Source: Sphagnum compactum (lineage: Eukaryota > Bryophyta > Sphagnopsida > Sphagnales). From it: 64,000 nucleotides of DNA. Shown in pieces: positions 20,662-33,676 of the stretch; within the stretch, counting starts at the first letter, position 1; each line of letters starts with the position of its first letter. The position numbers and the translations under genes are program-made. The notes beneath the pieces are model-generated. The model had not been told where the DNA came from. It ran no database searches and saw only the letters and a list, made by a program, of their open reading frames with translations. The stretch is taken from contig OZ234499.1 in assembly GCA_965153455.1 (NCBI GenBank), positions 7,574,515-7,638,514 on the forward strand, read 5' to 3'.

Positions 20662-23600
20662 CACCTTAGTCAAATTTGATGCATCTCGTGCCACTGTTTG
20701 GTGGCTATCTCAAATTTATTTTTTTAATGGCCTATACCTTTGAAAATTCCCATTTTCCCTACCTTAAATTTTTTTCATTTTCCAATGCCACAGATAGAGC
20801 TTGGATAGGAAGCAATGGGCCTAATGGTTGCAACAAACTTGGATGGAAAAACCATTAAATTTTTTTTAAAAAATCAACATGTGGCTCACAAGGAACATGT
20901 GTTTTTCAAATGTGCCCAATCCACGAATATTTCATGACCCAATGTCATTGCAAGAACCACATGCCCCCTTCATGATGTGTGTTGGGTTGCGGACTTTGTT
21001 TCCCTTGTGTGGAACGTGCTCCTGTATCATTCATTTGTGAGATGTGTAAACAAGGTTTAAGAACTTTTACGTTCATCATCATTGGAAGACATATTTGCTC
21101 GTCATTCCGTAAGTGGGAGCTATATGTCTAGTGTAAAGCCCCATGATCGAGCATTATTATAAAACATGTCTTCATTTCACTCGAGATTTTGTTCAACATT
21201 GAGTGAAAAAAATAATGAAATTCTTTTTTCACTTGATGTTGGGTGGATTGTAAGTAAAATATCTCATAGAATGATGACAAGTTTTGTAACAAGCGAGACA
21301 TTAAATGTTTTTTAAAAAAATTCGTTCAAAATCTATTTATGGAGCTTTGCACTCTAAGTGTGCAATTTGTGTCTTCCATTATTAACACTTGTCTTACCAA
21401 AAAGTGTTTTCATAAATGTTAATTGATTAAAATGTCATATTTGATGTGTGTTAATTGATTAACATTGATCATACCATTTATATATTTATAAATGTTAGTT
21501 GGATATTATTATTAAATGTGAAGCGGGGACATTCTTCTTTGAATTTACACAATATGTGAATAAAGATATAAAGTCCCATATATTAGTTGTTGGGTAAAAT
21601 TTTTAATTTAATTAGTTTTATAATAATGCTATGTTTATTTTTTTAATCAAAATATAATTAATATAGGGCATATGGTAATCACAATATTTTTTAAAAAAAT
21701 TATAATAAATGGAAATATTAGTTGTTAGTGGGTTTAATTAGTAGATTATGAGCTTTTAACTTAAAAACTCTTGTATTGTTTTCCATTTGTTTGTTAAATT
21801 ATGCATCATTTACATGTATTATCAATTGAAGCATTGTTTGATTGTTCATTATGCCTTTGGAAATCAAATATGTTCAACCTTATCCTAAAATGACAATTGT
21901 ACTTTGATTCATATGTTTTTATCTTGTTTCCTTCTCTTGTTCATAACTTAAATATGGTATATTGTGTAACTTACCAAGTAATCAATTATCAAACTCAAAT
22001 ATCTTTACAAATTATTTCACAAGTTTTATGAAATAGTGGTATTGGGTCACATGGAATCATCAACATAATTTGCAAAGTTAAAAACACCATAATAATCTAC
22101 CATGCCTATTAAAATGGGTTAGGAATAATCAATTTATATTTTATTGTGATCATGTGAAATGTTAAACATGTTATATTGCAAGATCATAGGTATTGTTGTT
22201 GGGTTAAGTTTCTTTTTCTACTTTTATTGTTCCATTTGTGTATAAAAATTAAACTTGTAGTGGCCACTAACTTGTTTGCAAGCTATGGTGTACACAAAAA
22301 ATTGTCACAAAGTGGCAATTTTCAATACCTATAGCATTTTGATGCCTCATGGTGGATTTTAAAAAAAGAATTTTTGATGAAAATTTATTATAGATGATGG
22401 GCTATATCCCCATCTATCAATATGTTATGGACTTGGTACAAATATTAATGATTTACATGTCCAACAAAGCTTTTTTTTTAGTTGTAAAACCTTGAAACGT
22501 CATTGCAATTGCAACAAAAAGATTAAAAAGGATTAGTTTTCATATGAACTTTTCAATGAAATGTTGCATATATAACGTTATTAACATAAGGGACAATCTT
22601 CTCCATCAAAGCTTCCAATTTGTCTTAAAGTTTTGGAGTTCATATTAGATGATATTAAAATGTTCATAAGTACAATATGTTATGACAATGTTGTTGATTA
22701 TGATCTTTTTAGGTTGTAAAATGTTCTTCTATTGAAGATGTACTTGGGCTATGTGTATTGTTTTCATTTCACAAAAATAAAATGGAATAAATTAATTTTT
22801 AAAATGGCAAACTACTATCAAATAAAGGTTTTCTAATAACCTTAAAATTAGTACTGTAAATTTAAACAAAATTATGAGTATGAATCAAGTACATGTTCAT
22901 GGTTATCACGACTTACTTTAGTTTTGAACCCAAAATCATTTATATGTGATATCTAGAAAAATTCAAAGTGAATGAAATCTTATGTGTTATTACTTTTGAT
23001 ATTATATGTAGTTCCAATTTGTTTTAAATAGTGTACATCAAAACTTGCAAACACCCAGTATTAGTATTTCAAATTACAAATTGTATTTGTAATTACTATT
23101 GTTTAATCCCAAAATCTCATATGCTTAAATTGTAATGGAAACAACATTGGCCACAAAATTTGTCGGCCTTGGATATAACAAAATGGATTATTGAAAGGAA
23201 TTGAAACAACTACTCTTGCATGTCCCAATTCACAATTCATGTGATCCATCTTCGAAAGAGAAATTTTGATTCCTTTGTAGCTCTAAGCTTATTAAAATTA
23301 GTTTTAAAAATAAAATAAAGCATTGAAATTTGAAGTGAAAAAAAATCCTTCTCCTAATACCCTCCCCCACCCCCCTAATCCTTGTTTGACGTAGGTAATT
23401 TAGAATGTTAACACGTAGTGTCACCCTAGGGTTAAACTTTTATATAAGTATTAGTTGGTTACAATGTACATTGATAAATGTTAACTAGCTACACCAATTG
23501 CATGTTAAGTACGTTATACTTGTTAAGTAAACTTGTAATAAAAACTAGGTAAATTATGTTAGTTTTTTATTTTTAATTAGATATTACCTACTTATTAACT

Positions 23601-26297
23601 ATATTGGTTAGTTTTAAATAACTAGTGGTAGTTATTAATAAGACATGAACTTATATAAGGAAATTAGTTTCAAGAAGAGTATCATCTCTTCTACAATTTC
23701 TTGGATATGATTTTATTTTGTAACTTTTTTTCCAAATCTAGATAATTCTATTCATTTTTATAGTTATTTTGATTGCTTGAATTTTATGAAGTCCATCATT
23801 ACCAATAGCTAATGGTAAAAAATTGTGTCTACATTGGTCATCCATAATAATGCAATCATACATCACATAGACAATTACATATATGTAATGATAAAAACCA
23901 TGTTTTGGCATTATGCATTCAACAATTTCTAATTTATCAACAAAAAATAAATGTGGTCAAGCTTGTGCTATTGATTTAATTTCTCAAAGATAAATAAAAT
24001 TTAAATACCAAGTTGTCACATGACATTAAGATATTTTGATATCATATATATAATGAAAAAAACTACATATTTTGATTTTGATAGTTAATAGTACATTTTC
24101 CATACTATTTTTACATCATATACATGCACATGGCCTTGACATTGCATCTTTAAAATATAGGTGTAATTGTGGGTGAAAGCACATTAAGTTGGCTCAAAAA
24201 TGGCGAATGAAAAATCCATATTTTATCCTTTGCATAATGTAAAATAAACAATCGGATAACACTATAGCAGATTGCATCCTATTCCACTATAACACCTTCA
24301 GTCAAATTCATTTGAGTGCAGTACATCCAACTCCACCTAAATGTTCCCAATGAAAATCACTACCAAACCATTGGTCACTACATCTAGTGGTCTTCTAGTG
24401 GATCAGTCTAAAAATGCCACTGGCATTAATTTAATTATAACTTTTATTTATCTATTTATCCCAAGTTGTTGTTCATTAGTGGAGTGGGTCACATGTTTTT
24501 TGACTAAGGGTGCAATCACAATCAAACGAACCAAAAACCATGTTGGACGATCACCAATATTCTTTCAAAACTATAATTTTGTTAAGTAATGTTTTTGTGG
24601 TGCCACGTTAATGTCATGGTAATCATGAGAAGTTGTGCTAAATGACTAATATGAGTGTTGAAAAATTCAAAATAAAAATCTAAAAAAATTATTTTGGGTT
24701 TTGGTTTTAATAAAGGACCATTGAACTTGAACAACATTACATCAAAAGTAATCAATTTTGTAAATTAATAAGCTCATAAAAATGGAATTTTGATGAGAAA
24801 AAAATTGAGATGATATTAATTGATTACCCACACTCAAAAAACACTCACAACTTGAAATTTGTGGAATTCAAAAATTTTAAAAATTAAAAATCTATTGAAT
24901 AGAATTTTAAAATTTCAAGAATCCTTTACCACATGTAAATAGGGTGTAATGTACATGACATCTAAAGCAAAGGTGTATTTTATGATACAAAAAAAAAATC
25001 ATAAAATAATTAACATATTTTCATGTTTGGAAGAAAGTTACAATGGAATGGGCCTCCACTCCCCATGCAACTTTATTTCACATGCAAAGTTGCAAATTGT
25101 TGAAGGTTTTTGCAACTAACTTCATGTCATGTTTAAATACCATGTGGAATTCTGGAATTACAATTGTTTTATTCAGGCATTGTGCACAATGGAGGCTAGA
25201 AAGACATTGTCCATGTTATTATCAAAATGATGTTAGATGTACATGCTAGGAAAAAATATTTTAAAGCATATGTGCTTCAATCCACTTAGCCTAAACTACT
25301 TACACACCTATAAGCTTGCATTGGTGTCACCCATCAAAAAAATCTACATAGGCATTATATGGGTAAAATGTTTTGTTGTACAATTTTGTCACCTAGCAAA
25401 GAACTTAGTCAAGTTCTTTAAAAGCTTCTACATCATTTTCTAATGCCTCAATGTCAACAATGATCCACTTTTGCTACCAATACTTCATCCCCTTTTTTAA
25501 TGTCCCTTGTGTTATCTCTTACTAGACTAGTTACTTACATGTCCATGAACACCCCATTTATGTCTATTCCAATCATCAAGTCTATAACTTCAACTACACC
25601 TGTTAAGCCCATGCTTCTTTTTGCATAACTACTCACCAATCTCCACCACCCACCTTGTATGGGACAAAAAAAAATCTACGACATTGCAATGTGCATGGGT
25701 CAATATAATTATTGGGAGATCAAGGTACATGTGCAAGTTATTTGTTACTCCTAGAAAATGAAAATGATGCAATTAATCACTACAACAACTATGACATTCC
25801 ACTTACATTTAGTTACAAAGTGCCAACTCCACTATAGTGGAACACACATGGAACACAAGTATAGCTATGAAAGAAGGTAGTTTGTTTGTTTTGTTTTGTT
25901 TGTATTCATGAGATCCACTGAGCTGGGATGTTTCAAATAACATTCTTAGTCTTTTTGGAAAGCTTTCCACAAGGAGGGGTGCATGGGCTTGGTTCCATGG
26001 CGTTTGGACTTGCAGTGCAAAAGTTCTGGAACAATTAGTCTTGTGAAGAATAAGTTGGCGCATATCAAGTACATTACAAGCTGATCACAAGCTTTCGATC
26101 AACATGTATATGGTGCTTCCTCTTAGTGTGTTTACAAGTTAACAACAAGTACAAAGAATTTGAAGTAATTTTTACCTCTTATTTGCAAATTGATATTGTG
26201 GTTCAGGTCTTTGTTGGTGGCAAACTTGTAATAGTTGTTTTAGTGGTGTCAATGGTGTTGTTTAAAAACCTACTAATTCTTTTAATTAGATAGATTA
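20660..26297. other. Long AT-rich stretch without a recognised gene
   Basis: Open frames are short (under 85 codons) and show no domain. The sequence is rich in simple AT words and lacks obvious tandem arrays. I see nothing that supports a gene, RNA gene or complete mobile element. Confidence 0.5.
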
Positions 26298-26508
26298 GGG
26301 CCTATGAAATTAGTGATTCTCCTTATACTCATTGAAACCAATGGCTAACACACATGAAGTCATTATCAAACACTTGCAAGTGTTTAATTAACATAAGGGG
26401 GTTGTCCACCACTTCAAATTTTATGATCAACAATGTAGGGCCTTATGAAATTAGTGATTCTCCTTGTTATACTCATTGAAACCAGTGGATAGCACACATG
26501 AAGTCATT
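26298..26508. repeat. Direct duplication, period 140 bp
   Basis: GGGCCTATGAAATTAGTGAT...CACATGAAGTCATTAT begins at 26298 and again, with few changes, at 26438. The unique spacer between the copies is about 70 bp. Confidence 0.85.
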
Positions 26509-26534
26509 ATATCTTAACTAAAGACTGAGGTTGG

Positions 26535-28172
26535 TTGGGAAAGGTACCTGAAATTCCTAGTGATTACTCAGAAGATTTTGAAAGGGAACCATTTTGGAAT
26601 AACATGAAATTGTTTTTTTTGCCATTTAGGTTTCCACATCATAGGTGCAAAACATTTCCATTTGTAACTAAAGTTTTGCTGAATGTCAATAACTTGATTG
26701 GATTTCCATGTGCTCTTGGCAAAAAGAAAATATCATTGTGCATGGTATAGAAATAAGGCTAAGTCTTAGGAAATTTACTATGAATTTATAAACTACATTC
26801 AAGTGGTGCATGTTTTTATTATTGCAGGGTAATCATGGGCATGGGCAACAAGTGTGATAAGGGGAAAAAAGAAAAGCCTCTAGAAAATTGGGCACTCGTG
26901 GATATTAAACATCAAAATGCAAATTTTTTTGCCACAGTTCAGCATTGGAATGCCAATGGTCTAGAACCAAAATGTGAATTAAAAATGAACATGTTATTCC
27001 AGAAGAGTGCACTGCTTTATTTGGGGGAAATAAATTTAAGTTAAACTCCCCATGTTTATCCTTATCTGATAAGGCAATAATGGAATATATCTACTAAAGG
27101 GTTTTTAGGACAAGCATAGTGACCAACAATGAGGTGCCATTGTGGATTGTGCACAGTTACATTATTCAAAACAAAAATAGTGTAATCAATTGGGCAAAGG
27201 CAACAAGTAGGGATGATGTGAAAAGTGGGCAAAGAGTCTCTAGGTGAAGAAAGAGAAAACTGAAACTGCCACAAATATACATGGGAGCATGGGCCTTATT
27301 GAAGGCCTAATACAATCATCTTCAAAATCAATGAATTTAAATTTTGGAATATGATGGGGTGCTTACTCATGAACAAAACACTAAAGCAAATTCATCACTC
27401 CCTGTCCACACCAAGTGTCCATATGGGGTGGTGTGAGAGGATATCAAGAAGGTCACAGACCTCTTAGAATTGAAAAATGAATTTCATCATTACTGCAAGT
27501 CTAAGATCAAGGGTTTGAAGTTAGATTTGGTAGTTGCCCCAAAAAAGCATTGGGCATGAAATATAACATAAAAGATAGGAGGAAAGTTCAAACCAAACAA
27601 ACATATTAATGGCAAATATGATTGTTGGCTAGTAGGAGCGAAAGCTTGAGATTAGGCAAATTTTATTTGAAGACAAAGTGAAACGATCTAGTCTAGGGGA
27701 GGTGGCAGACAAATAGGCACATGCTAAAACCCAGTTTTTGAAGGGCTCAATTGCACATGCAAAACTTGAATTGCAAGATCTAAATAGGGATCAGAAGGTA
27801 ATTTCAGCGCAATTGGTTGAAATGCGAAAGGGTGGAGGAATGTCAATGTGGCCCAAATTTATTCTACACCCTGATAGACTTGTAAATGATGTAACACGTA
27901 TGATTACCATCAAAGCATGTAGTTTAATATGCGGGCAATACCATTGTGGTGATGTTGCGATGACATCTTGCCTACACACATTTCACCCAGCATGTTTGTG
28001 TGAACATTTGAAAACCAACAACAAATGCAAGGTGGTGGTGTAGCTAGGGGTTCAGACCTCTTGATGAGGATTTAAGATTTGCAGCACAAGAGATGGGTTT
28101 TGAAGAGGAGCAAGTCCGATTATTGAATGAATTAAAATTGGCAGCAAGAACAAATGTTCAAAACTTCCCAGG
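26535..28172 (+). pseudogene. Decayed gene with a RING-like C-terminal region
   Basis: Protein-like segments on the plus strand succeed one another in changing frames: 26535-26750; 26835-27044 (a Lys-rich start, then WALVDIKHQNANFFATVQHW); about 27110-27240 (NNEVPLWIVHSYIIQNKNS); then 27738-28043. The last contains a coiled-coil-like stretch followed by C-x3-C, C-x-H-x2-H-x2-C and a final single Cys, close to a RING-H2 finger but missing its eighth ligand. An acidic tail in the next frame ends at a GT near 28172 that could be a splice donor. Stops and frame changes mean it is not functional as read. It may be a host gene copy or a transposon-carried gene; I do not recognise the family. RING proteins usually act as ubiquitin ligases, but that function is only inferred. 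Confidence 0.45.
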
Positions 28173-29050
28173 TTAGTATATGAATTTTCAATTGATATGT
28201 ACATTGCAAATTAGGGCATTCAATTCATGGTTTCTTCCTTTTCTATTTTATGTCCATGGCAAGTCAATCACAACTAGTTTACTAATAAAGTTGTTTAATT
28301 GCATTAAAGGAGGAGCTTTACATAGAACTAAGGCTAACTAGGCTTGGTTCAACAAGTGAAACACTTCTCAGCCCAAAGCTAAATTTTACTCTTGTAGGGG
28401 CCATATCAAGCAACCTTGAGACTACCGCACTGATGGAGTTGGACCATAATCATAGTAGCATTAAACCCTTGCCCCCCAAGCGATCTCATCACTTACTTGC
28501 TACAATGTTCAATTGTGAACATGATGAGAAAAACAGGTGGACACTGACTTGAAAACAAGCCCACATGGAGCTACAATACAAGAGGTGGTGATGGAAAGGA
28601 GCCCAATTGCCCACCCACAGTAGTATGCCAAATGGAAGGTAAAATGCTCCAAACTTATCATCTTGTGATATTTGTATTCCAAGAGTTGTGTTTGACTTTT
28701 GATTCCTAGAATTTAGATTAAACACCATGTCATATGTGATTTAGGGTCCAAGAAAGAAGTCAGACTAGTAAATGCTAAAATATTGCAAGGGTTTGCTTTG
28801 TAGAGTTAAAACCCACACACCAACAAAGCAACAAGGGTACTATGATGGTCCCAAGCTCCACAGATGGTCAACCACTTAATTGCCCACCCACAACAAATGT
28901 TGATTCACAAGGTAAACGTCCTTCCTTTTTAATTTTTGTATTGCATCATGTATGGATTCTTATGTTTTAATTTTGGTTGCTTTGAAAGCTCTAATGTATT
29001 TGGTGTTTAGTTGTGTTCTATTTAATTGTGTCCTAATTATTTTGCCCAGT
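28173..29050. other. Possible further decayed exons of the upstream gene
   Basis: A frame near 28395-28550 on the plus strand has protein-like composition. There are no clear splice sites and no recognised motif. Confidence 0.25.
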
Positions 29051-29054
29051 TACA

Positions 29055-29345
29055 TTAGAAGAAATTCGAAAATCAACGATTGAATTTACAACTCATTTGT
29101 AGTTGTAATGGACACGTGCAACTAAAAATAGCTTAGTTGCCTTGGACAAATACCATAAAATAGCTAGTCGCAAAAGACATGATATGACCATGAAGTTGAA
29201 AATATAGTTGAAAACCTTACAAATAAGCCATAATTTCTCATCCATTGCCGTGGATGATTCTTAGTATGATCATCAATTTGCGACTACATTTGTGACTACA
29301 TTTGGGATAATTGCATGCTACCAAATGTGCCATTGATGGGTGGTT
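29055..29345. repeat. Cluster of TAGTTGYAA / GCGACTAC words
   Basis: At least eight AGTTG- or GCGACTAC-type words in both orientations occur in 290 bp, for example GTAGTTGTAA, GCAACTAAA, TAGTCGCAAAA and TTTGCGACTACATTTG. A matching cluster, partly inverted, lies at 30985-31240. Confidence 0.5.
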
Positions 29346-29754
29346 AGGATTTAACCATGTGATGATTTTAAAAAAGCCAATGGCCATAAAACATGTGGCA
29401 ATTTTCCATTTGTTCAATATATATATTATAATTACAATAATTAAATATTATAGTTGATTAATTATAATCTATCCTAGGTTAAATTATAATATGCAACTTA
29501 TTCTAGGCTAGGCTAAGGTAGAATAAGCTACCTAGCATAAGTTAAGTAGGTAGGTAGGATCCTATTTATTTTGTGGGGACGAGCCTTTTCATTGACTCAT
29601 CCCAAATGGCACAAGCACTATGTTTATAGTGCGTACCATGAATCTAGTCCATTCCTTCACCTACTTATATATTTTACAAGTTTGAAATTGTAGTAAAAGG
29701 TTATGGGACAATTCTAATGAAAGGGAAACACTACAACACTATCACATCCTTTAT
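29346..29754. other. AT-rich spacer between repeat clusters
   Basis: Low-complexity TAGGCTA- and TAGGTAGG-like words; no gene. Confidence 0.4.
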
Positions 29755-30620
29755 CCCATACAAAAACGTTATCATATATCCACACAATAAAATATTTACA
29801 ATTTAACCTACCTACTACTTACTACTATTTATCTTACTTATCACACACTACCTAGGCTACATACTTACTATCTACTACCTAGCCTACATTTAATACATTA
29901 ATTGTTTAATATAGATAATTAATTATTCAATTAATACAAAAACACTACAACATATTCACAAAATAAATGACCTCTTGCTTAACTTACAACCTACCTACCT
30001 ACTTCCTACTAGTAGTTATCCTACTTATTACATACTACTTAAATTACATATCTACTATCTACTACCTAGCCTACCTATTAAATTAATTACCTATGCTACA
30101 TTTAATAAATTATTCTTTTAACATATATAATTAATTAATCAATCAATACAAAAACATTATGACATATCCACAAAATAAAAATAACTTTTGCTTAACTTAC
30201 CTACCTACCTACTACCTTATTGTACATGTCCTATTTATTACATACTACCTAGGTTACATACCCACTATCTACTACCTAGCCTACCTAATAAATTAATTAC
30301 CTACCCTACATTTAATAAATTAATTATTTAACATAGCTAATTAATTAATCAATTGATACAAAAACATTATGACATATCCACAAAATAAAATACCTGTTGC
30401 TTAGCTTAGCTACCTACCTACTACCTACTAGTACCTATCCTACTAATTACATATTACCTAGCCTATCTAATTGATTGATTAAGTATCTAGCATAATTAAT
30501 TAATTAATTAATATGAAAACATGATCACATATTCACACAATAAACTAATTAACCTACCTACTACCTATCACCTAATTTACCAATTAATTAATGACCTAGC
30601 CTACCAACTTCCTACCTAGC
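29755..30620. repeat. Tandem repeat, about 175-212 bp units, TACC-rich
   Basis: The anchor TACAAAAACRYTAT followed by ATATCCACAAAATAAA recurs at 29759, 29935, 30147, 30357 and, diverged, near 30513. Between anchors lie CTTAACTTACCTACCTAC, TATCTACTACCTAGCCTACC and AATTAATTAA blocks in fixed order. Confidence 0.85.
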
Positions 30621-30984
30621 TTACCTAGCTTAATTAGGTCTAACCTTCATGTAACTTAACCTATTAGCTACATTTAGTAAACTAACCTATAACTACCTAT
30701 AGATAACTTAGGCCAATTAACTAAATATGCTAACTACCAATGTACATAGGCCTACTTAATTTAATGTAGCCTATTAGACTTACCAATCTTAGTTTACCAA
30801 CTAAGTTATAATAGCCTTTTCTAGCAAACTATTAGCTACTCACTATTAGATATATATCATGGAAGACCCATTGATAATTGCAAAGAAGACCCATGGATGG
30901 GTACATTGAAGGGATAATAATTCAATTGAAATAGCAAAGTTTGCCATGTGTGTTCTATGTTTCTTTGATCATGTGGTAGAATAT
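30621..30984. other. TACC/TAGC-rich low-complexity sequence
   Basis: It continues the vocabulary of the tandem array without a clear period; no gene. Confidence 0.4.
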
Positions 30985-31240
30985 ATTATTGCAGTTGCAA
31001 AAACTTTCATTGTAGTTGCAAAAACAACTACGTTATCATCCATCGATGAATGCAATCAATATTGGATGACATTTTTCACTTTTCATTTACATTTTCAATG
31101 AAAATCATATTAGTCATAAGTTGTAGTTGCATCTACAACTAGAATTTGGTTCAACCTTTCCTGTAGTTGCATATGCGACTACAACAAGTTGCAACTACAT
31201 GGACATGTAGGACTAACACACTGCTAGTCGTAAAATAAGT
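30985..31240. repeat. Second cluster of AGTTGC / GCGACTAC words
   Basis: It includes TGTAGTTGCATATGCGACTACA, a near-perfect palindrome around 31167, and several GCAACTAC copies. On the complement its word order resembles 29055-29345, so the two could be ends of one decayed element of about 2.2 kb. No terminal repeat could be fixed. Confidence 0.45.
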
Positions 31241-31276
31241 TGGTTTGGACATTAATCAAATAGTAATCACAAAAGT

Positions 31277-31561
31277 ATGGTCAAAATGGACAACATTTTT
31301 TCTAATGTTGTCATCCCAATCAAGGGAAATATACTAGATCCTAGCAATGTTATCCATGTGAAGAACAAAAGACCTAAAGTTACTAATCATACCCTGCACA
31401 AGGGTAAGGGACCACTTACTAGCAAAACCACCCCAACCAAGGACAAGGGACCAAAGGCCACCAAATGCAACCCATACAAGTTAGACAAGGATCCACCTAC
31501 TAGCAAGACCACCCCATCCAAAAGCAAGGCCCCACCACAATCCAATGCCAAAGCACCCTAA
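31277..31561 (+). pseudogene. Lys/Pro/Thr-rich repeat frame, part 1 (unrecognised)
   Basis: The 94-codon frame encodes imperfect repeats around KTTPTKDKGP and KTTPSKSKAP after an unrelated N-terminal 30 residues. Related DNA units (AGCAAAACCACCCCATCCAAGGA) continue to about 31805 with stops and frame changes. A second frame at 32149-32340 has the same repeats. Basic Lys/Pro repeats resemble linker-histone-like or low-complexity nuclear proteins, but I cannot name a family. It looks like one decayed repetitive gene split by unrelated sequence at about 31810-32140. Confidence 0.4.
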
Positions 31562-32148
31562 CTAATGTTACCTACCACCTACCAAAACAACCCCATTTAG
31601 TAAAAAGGCAACTAAAAGCTAGTGCCAAAAGCACCCCATCCAAGGACTACCTGCCACCTACTGGCAAAACCACCCCGTGCAAGGAGAAGGCCCAACTAGA
31701 AGCCAATGCCAAAAGCACCCCATCCAAGGACTACCTACGACCTACTAGCAAAACCACCCCATTCAAGGAGAAGGCCCAACCAGAAGTTAGTGTTAAAAGC
31801 ACCCCATCACAAATTTATAGGCTTCATGGGTTCATTCCAATCCATGCAAATATGTTATTTCATGGGTTCATATCATTTAAATATGAATGTCATGCATTAT
31901 TTAAACACAAAAGTCATGTGCATGACTTTCATGTGTAAACAACACGAATATGCATTTGTGTTTAAACAATATACACAAGCATAGGACATTTGTGTCTAAA
32001 TAATGCACATGAGATTGATATTCAAACAATACAAGTAGATGAATGACATCCGTATCTATTCCATAAGAACCTATGAAAAGCATATTTTGCACAACTATTA
32101 TTGCCAAATTGTGACCCATGAAGTTTGTGATGCCAATATAAAGACTGT
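31562..32148. other. Continuation of the repeat units, then an insertion-like stretch
   Basis: The stretch 31562-31805 carries three to four more broken repeat units. From 31810 to 32140 the sequence changes to AT-rich CATGAC/TTTAAACA words in both orientations, with no open frame matching the repeats. Confidence 0.35.
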
Positions 32149-32340
32149 TTGCCACCTGCCAAAACTATTCCATCCAAGGATAAGGGCCAACAAAAAGCTA
32201 GTGCTAAAATAACCCCATCCAAAGACAAGGGACCTATAACAAAAAAAACCACCTTGTCCAAGGACATTGCACTAGAAGAAACCATGTCCACCCCATCTAA
32301 GGACTTCACACCTGGAGCAAGCAAAGGCAATGCAAACTAG
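32149..32340 (+). pseudogene. Lys/Pro/Thr-rich repeat frame, part 2 (unrecognised)
   Basis: The 63-codon frame encodes four imperfect units of the type TPSKDKGP, the same repeat as at 31277-31561. A further Lys/Ser-rich frame with stops follows to about 32610. I interpret it as the 3' portion of the same decayed coding sequence. Confidence 0.4.
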
Positions 32341-33676
32341 GATTTAGTGTTGAAGAAAAAGAGCCAATCCAGAAGAGCCCATAAGGTTAGCCTTGGAAAG
32401 ACAGCCCATTTGTGTCTTCGGCCTGGGGATGAGGACCAACCATCCAAGAAGAATATGAAGTTGGCAATGGAATCAAATAGTTCAAAACAAGATTAAGATG
32501 AAAAGCAAGGCAAGGCATTGAAGTATCGACTAAAGGTATTGGGAAAAGTGCTTGAATGATTGAAAGACTACAAGGCAACTATAGGAAAGGGCATGCAAAC
32601 TCGAGGTAGTTCTAAACATTGTGTAGTTGGTTTGTTCTAAATAACTTATTTCCCTAATTCATGGTTGCAAATTTTCAAATATAAACAATTTTGTGTGCAG
32701 ACTTGAACATGATTGTGTTCAATTGGATTTTGTTACATATATAGCCATGATAGGAAGTTAATTGTAAATAAGCCAAATCAAGGAACATGTAGATTATGAA
32801 TGATTAGAGCTTGCAATATTGTAATTTTGATAATTGGCTTAGGTCCTATTGACTTGCACAAACTCTTCATTGCAAACCTTTTCTTTAAATCTGTTTTGAA
32901 AATGATGGCAAATGTCAAACCATTCAAGATTGTTAAATTTGTGGTCCAAACCCATCTCCTTAGCCTTCATGGGTGGTTTACATAATATTTTTGTTTATGT
33001 TTATTTTGTTGCACAAACCAATTTGCCGAACCCTTAAGGTGGTTCATTTGTTTTAAGTTGTGTAGATTAATCAAGTGCCTCCAAGTTATGTGTGTGTGTG
33101 TGTGTGTGTTAATGTAGGAATAAAAATTATTATTACTTGAGCGTGTCAATTTGCTAAGGTATAGCCTAAGGTTAGTTGAATAATTTAATTTAGAATAACT
33201 TAAAAATTTATAATAACCTAGTTAAGATACCTTAAGATAAAATAACGTATAATAGTTTAAGGTACAATATAATAACTTAGAATAACATAAGGTATAAGTT
33301 AGAATAACTAAAATAGTTAAAATAATATAAGGTATATCATAAAGTAACATATATGAAATATTTTTAAAAACATAGAAATAAACCTATTTATTACAATAAA
33401 TTATAATAGCGAATTATGTTAACTAGTAATGAAACATGATGTTTACATAGTGATATTATAATGAAATAACTTTCACCAGGGTGAAATCAGTAAAATGCAA
33501 TGAAGTTATTTCACTTTTAAGGTCCCATAGTGATTTAGGCTAATGAACTGCACCCCACTTTTGTAGTAGTGATGGGAATAGAAAAACTTGTTAATAGTCT
33601 TGTCATAAAAAATGTTATAATGAACATCTTTCAAGATTGGTGGACTTTCAGGATTTGTGTTATCAAAATTTGAATT
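32341..33676. other. Intergenic, with a (TG)n run and nested hairpins
   Basis: A (TG)n microsatellite lies at 33089-33109. The stretch 33150-33400 is low-complexity ATAACTTA/AAGGTATA sequence. At 33463-33512 GAAATAACTT pairs with AAGTTATTTC, with TTTCACC/GGTGAAA nested inside. A TAGTAGTG end at 33564-33571, reading CACTACTACAAAAGTGGGG on the complement, resembles a CACTA terminus, but no partner end was found. Confidence 0.4.
33089..33109. repeat. (TG)n microsatellite
   Basis: About ten uninterrupted TG dinucleotides. Confidence 0.95.

Noticed and set aside
24341-24589. 82-codon frame with possible membrane-like segment
   Set aside because: Hydrophobic runs are common in translated AT-rich DNA; no domain, splice site or related copy was seen.
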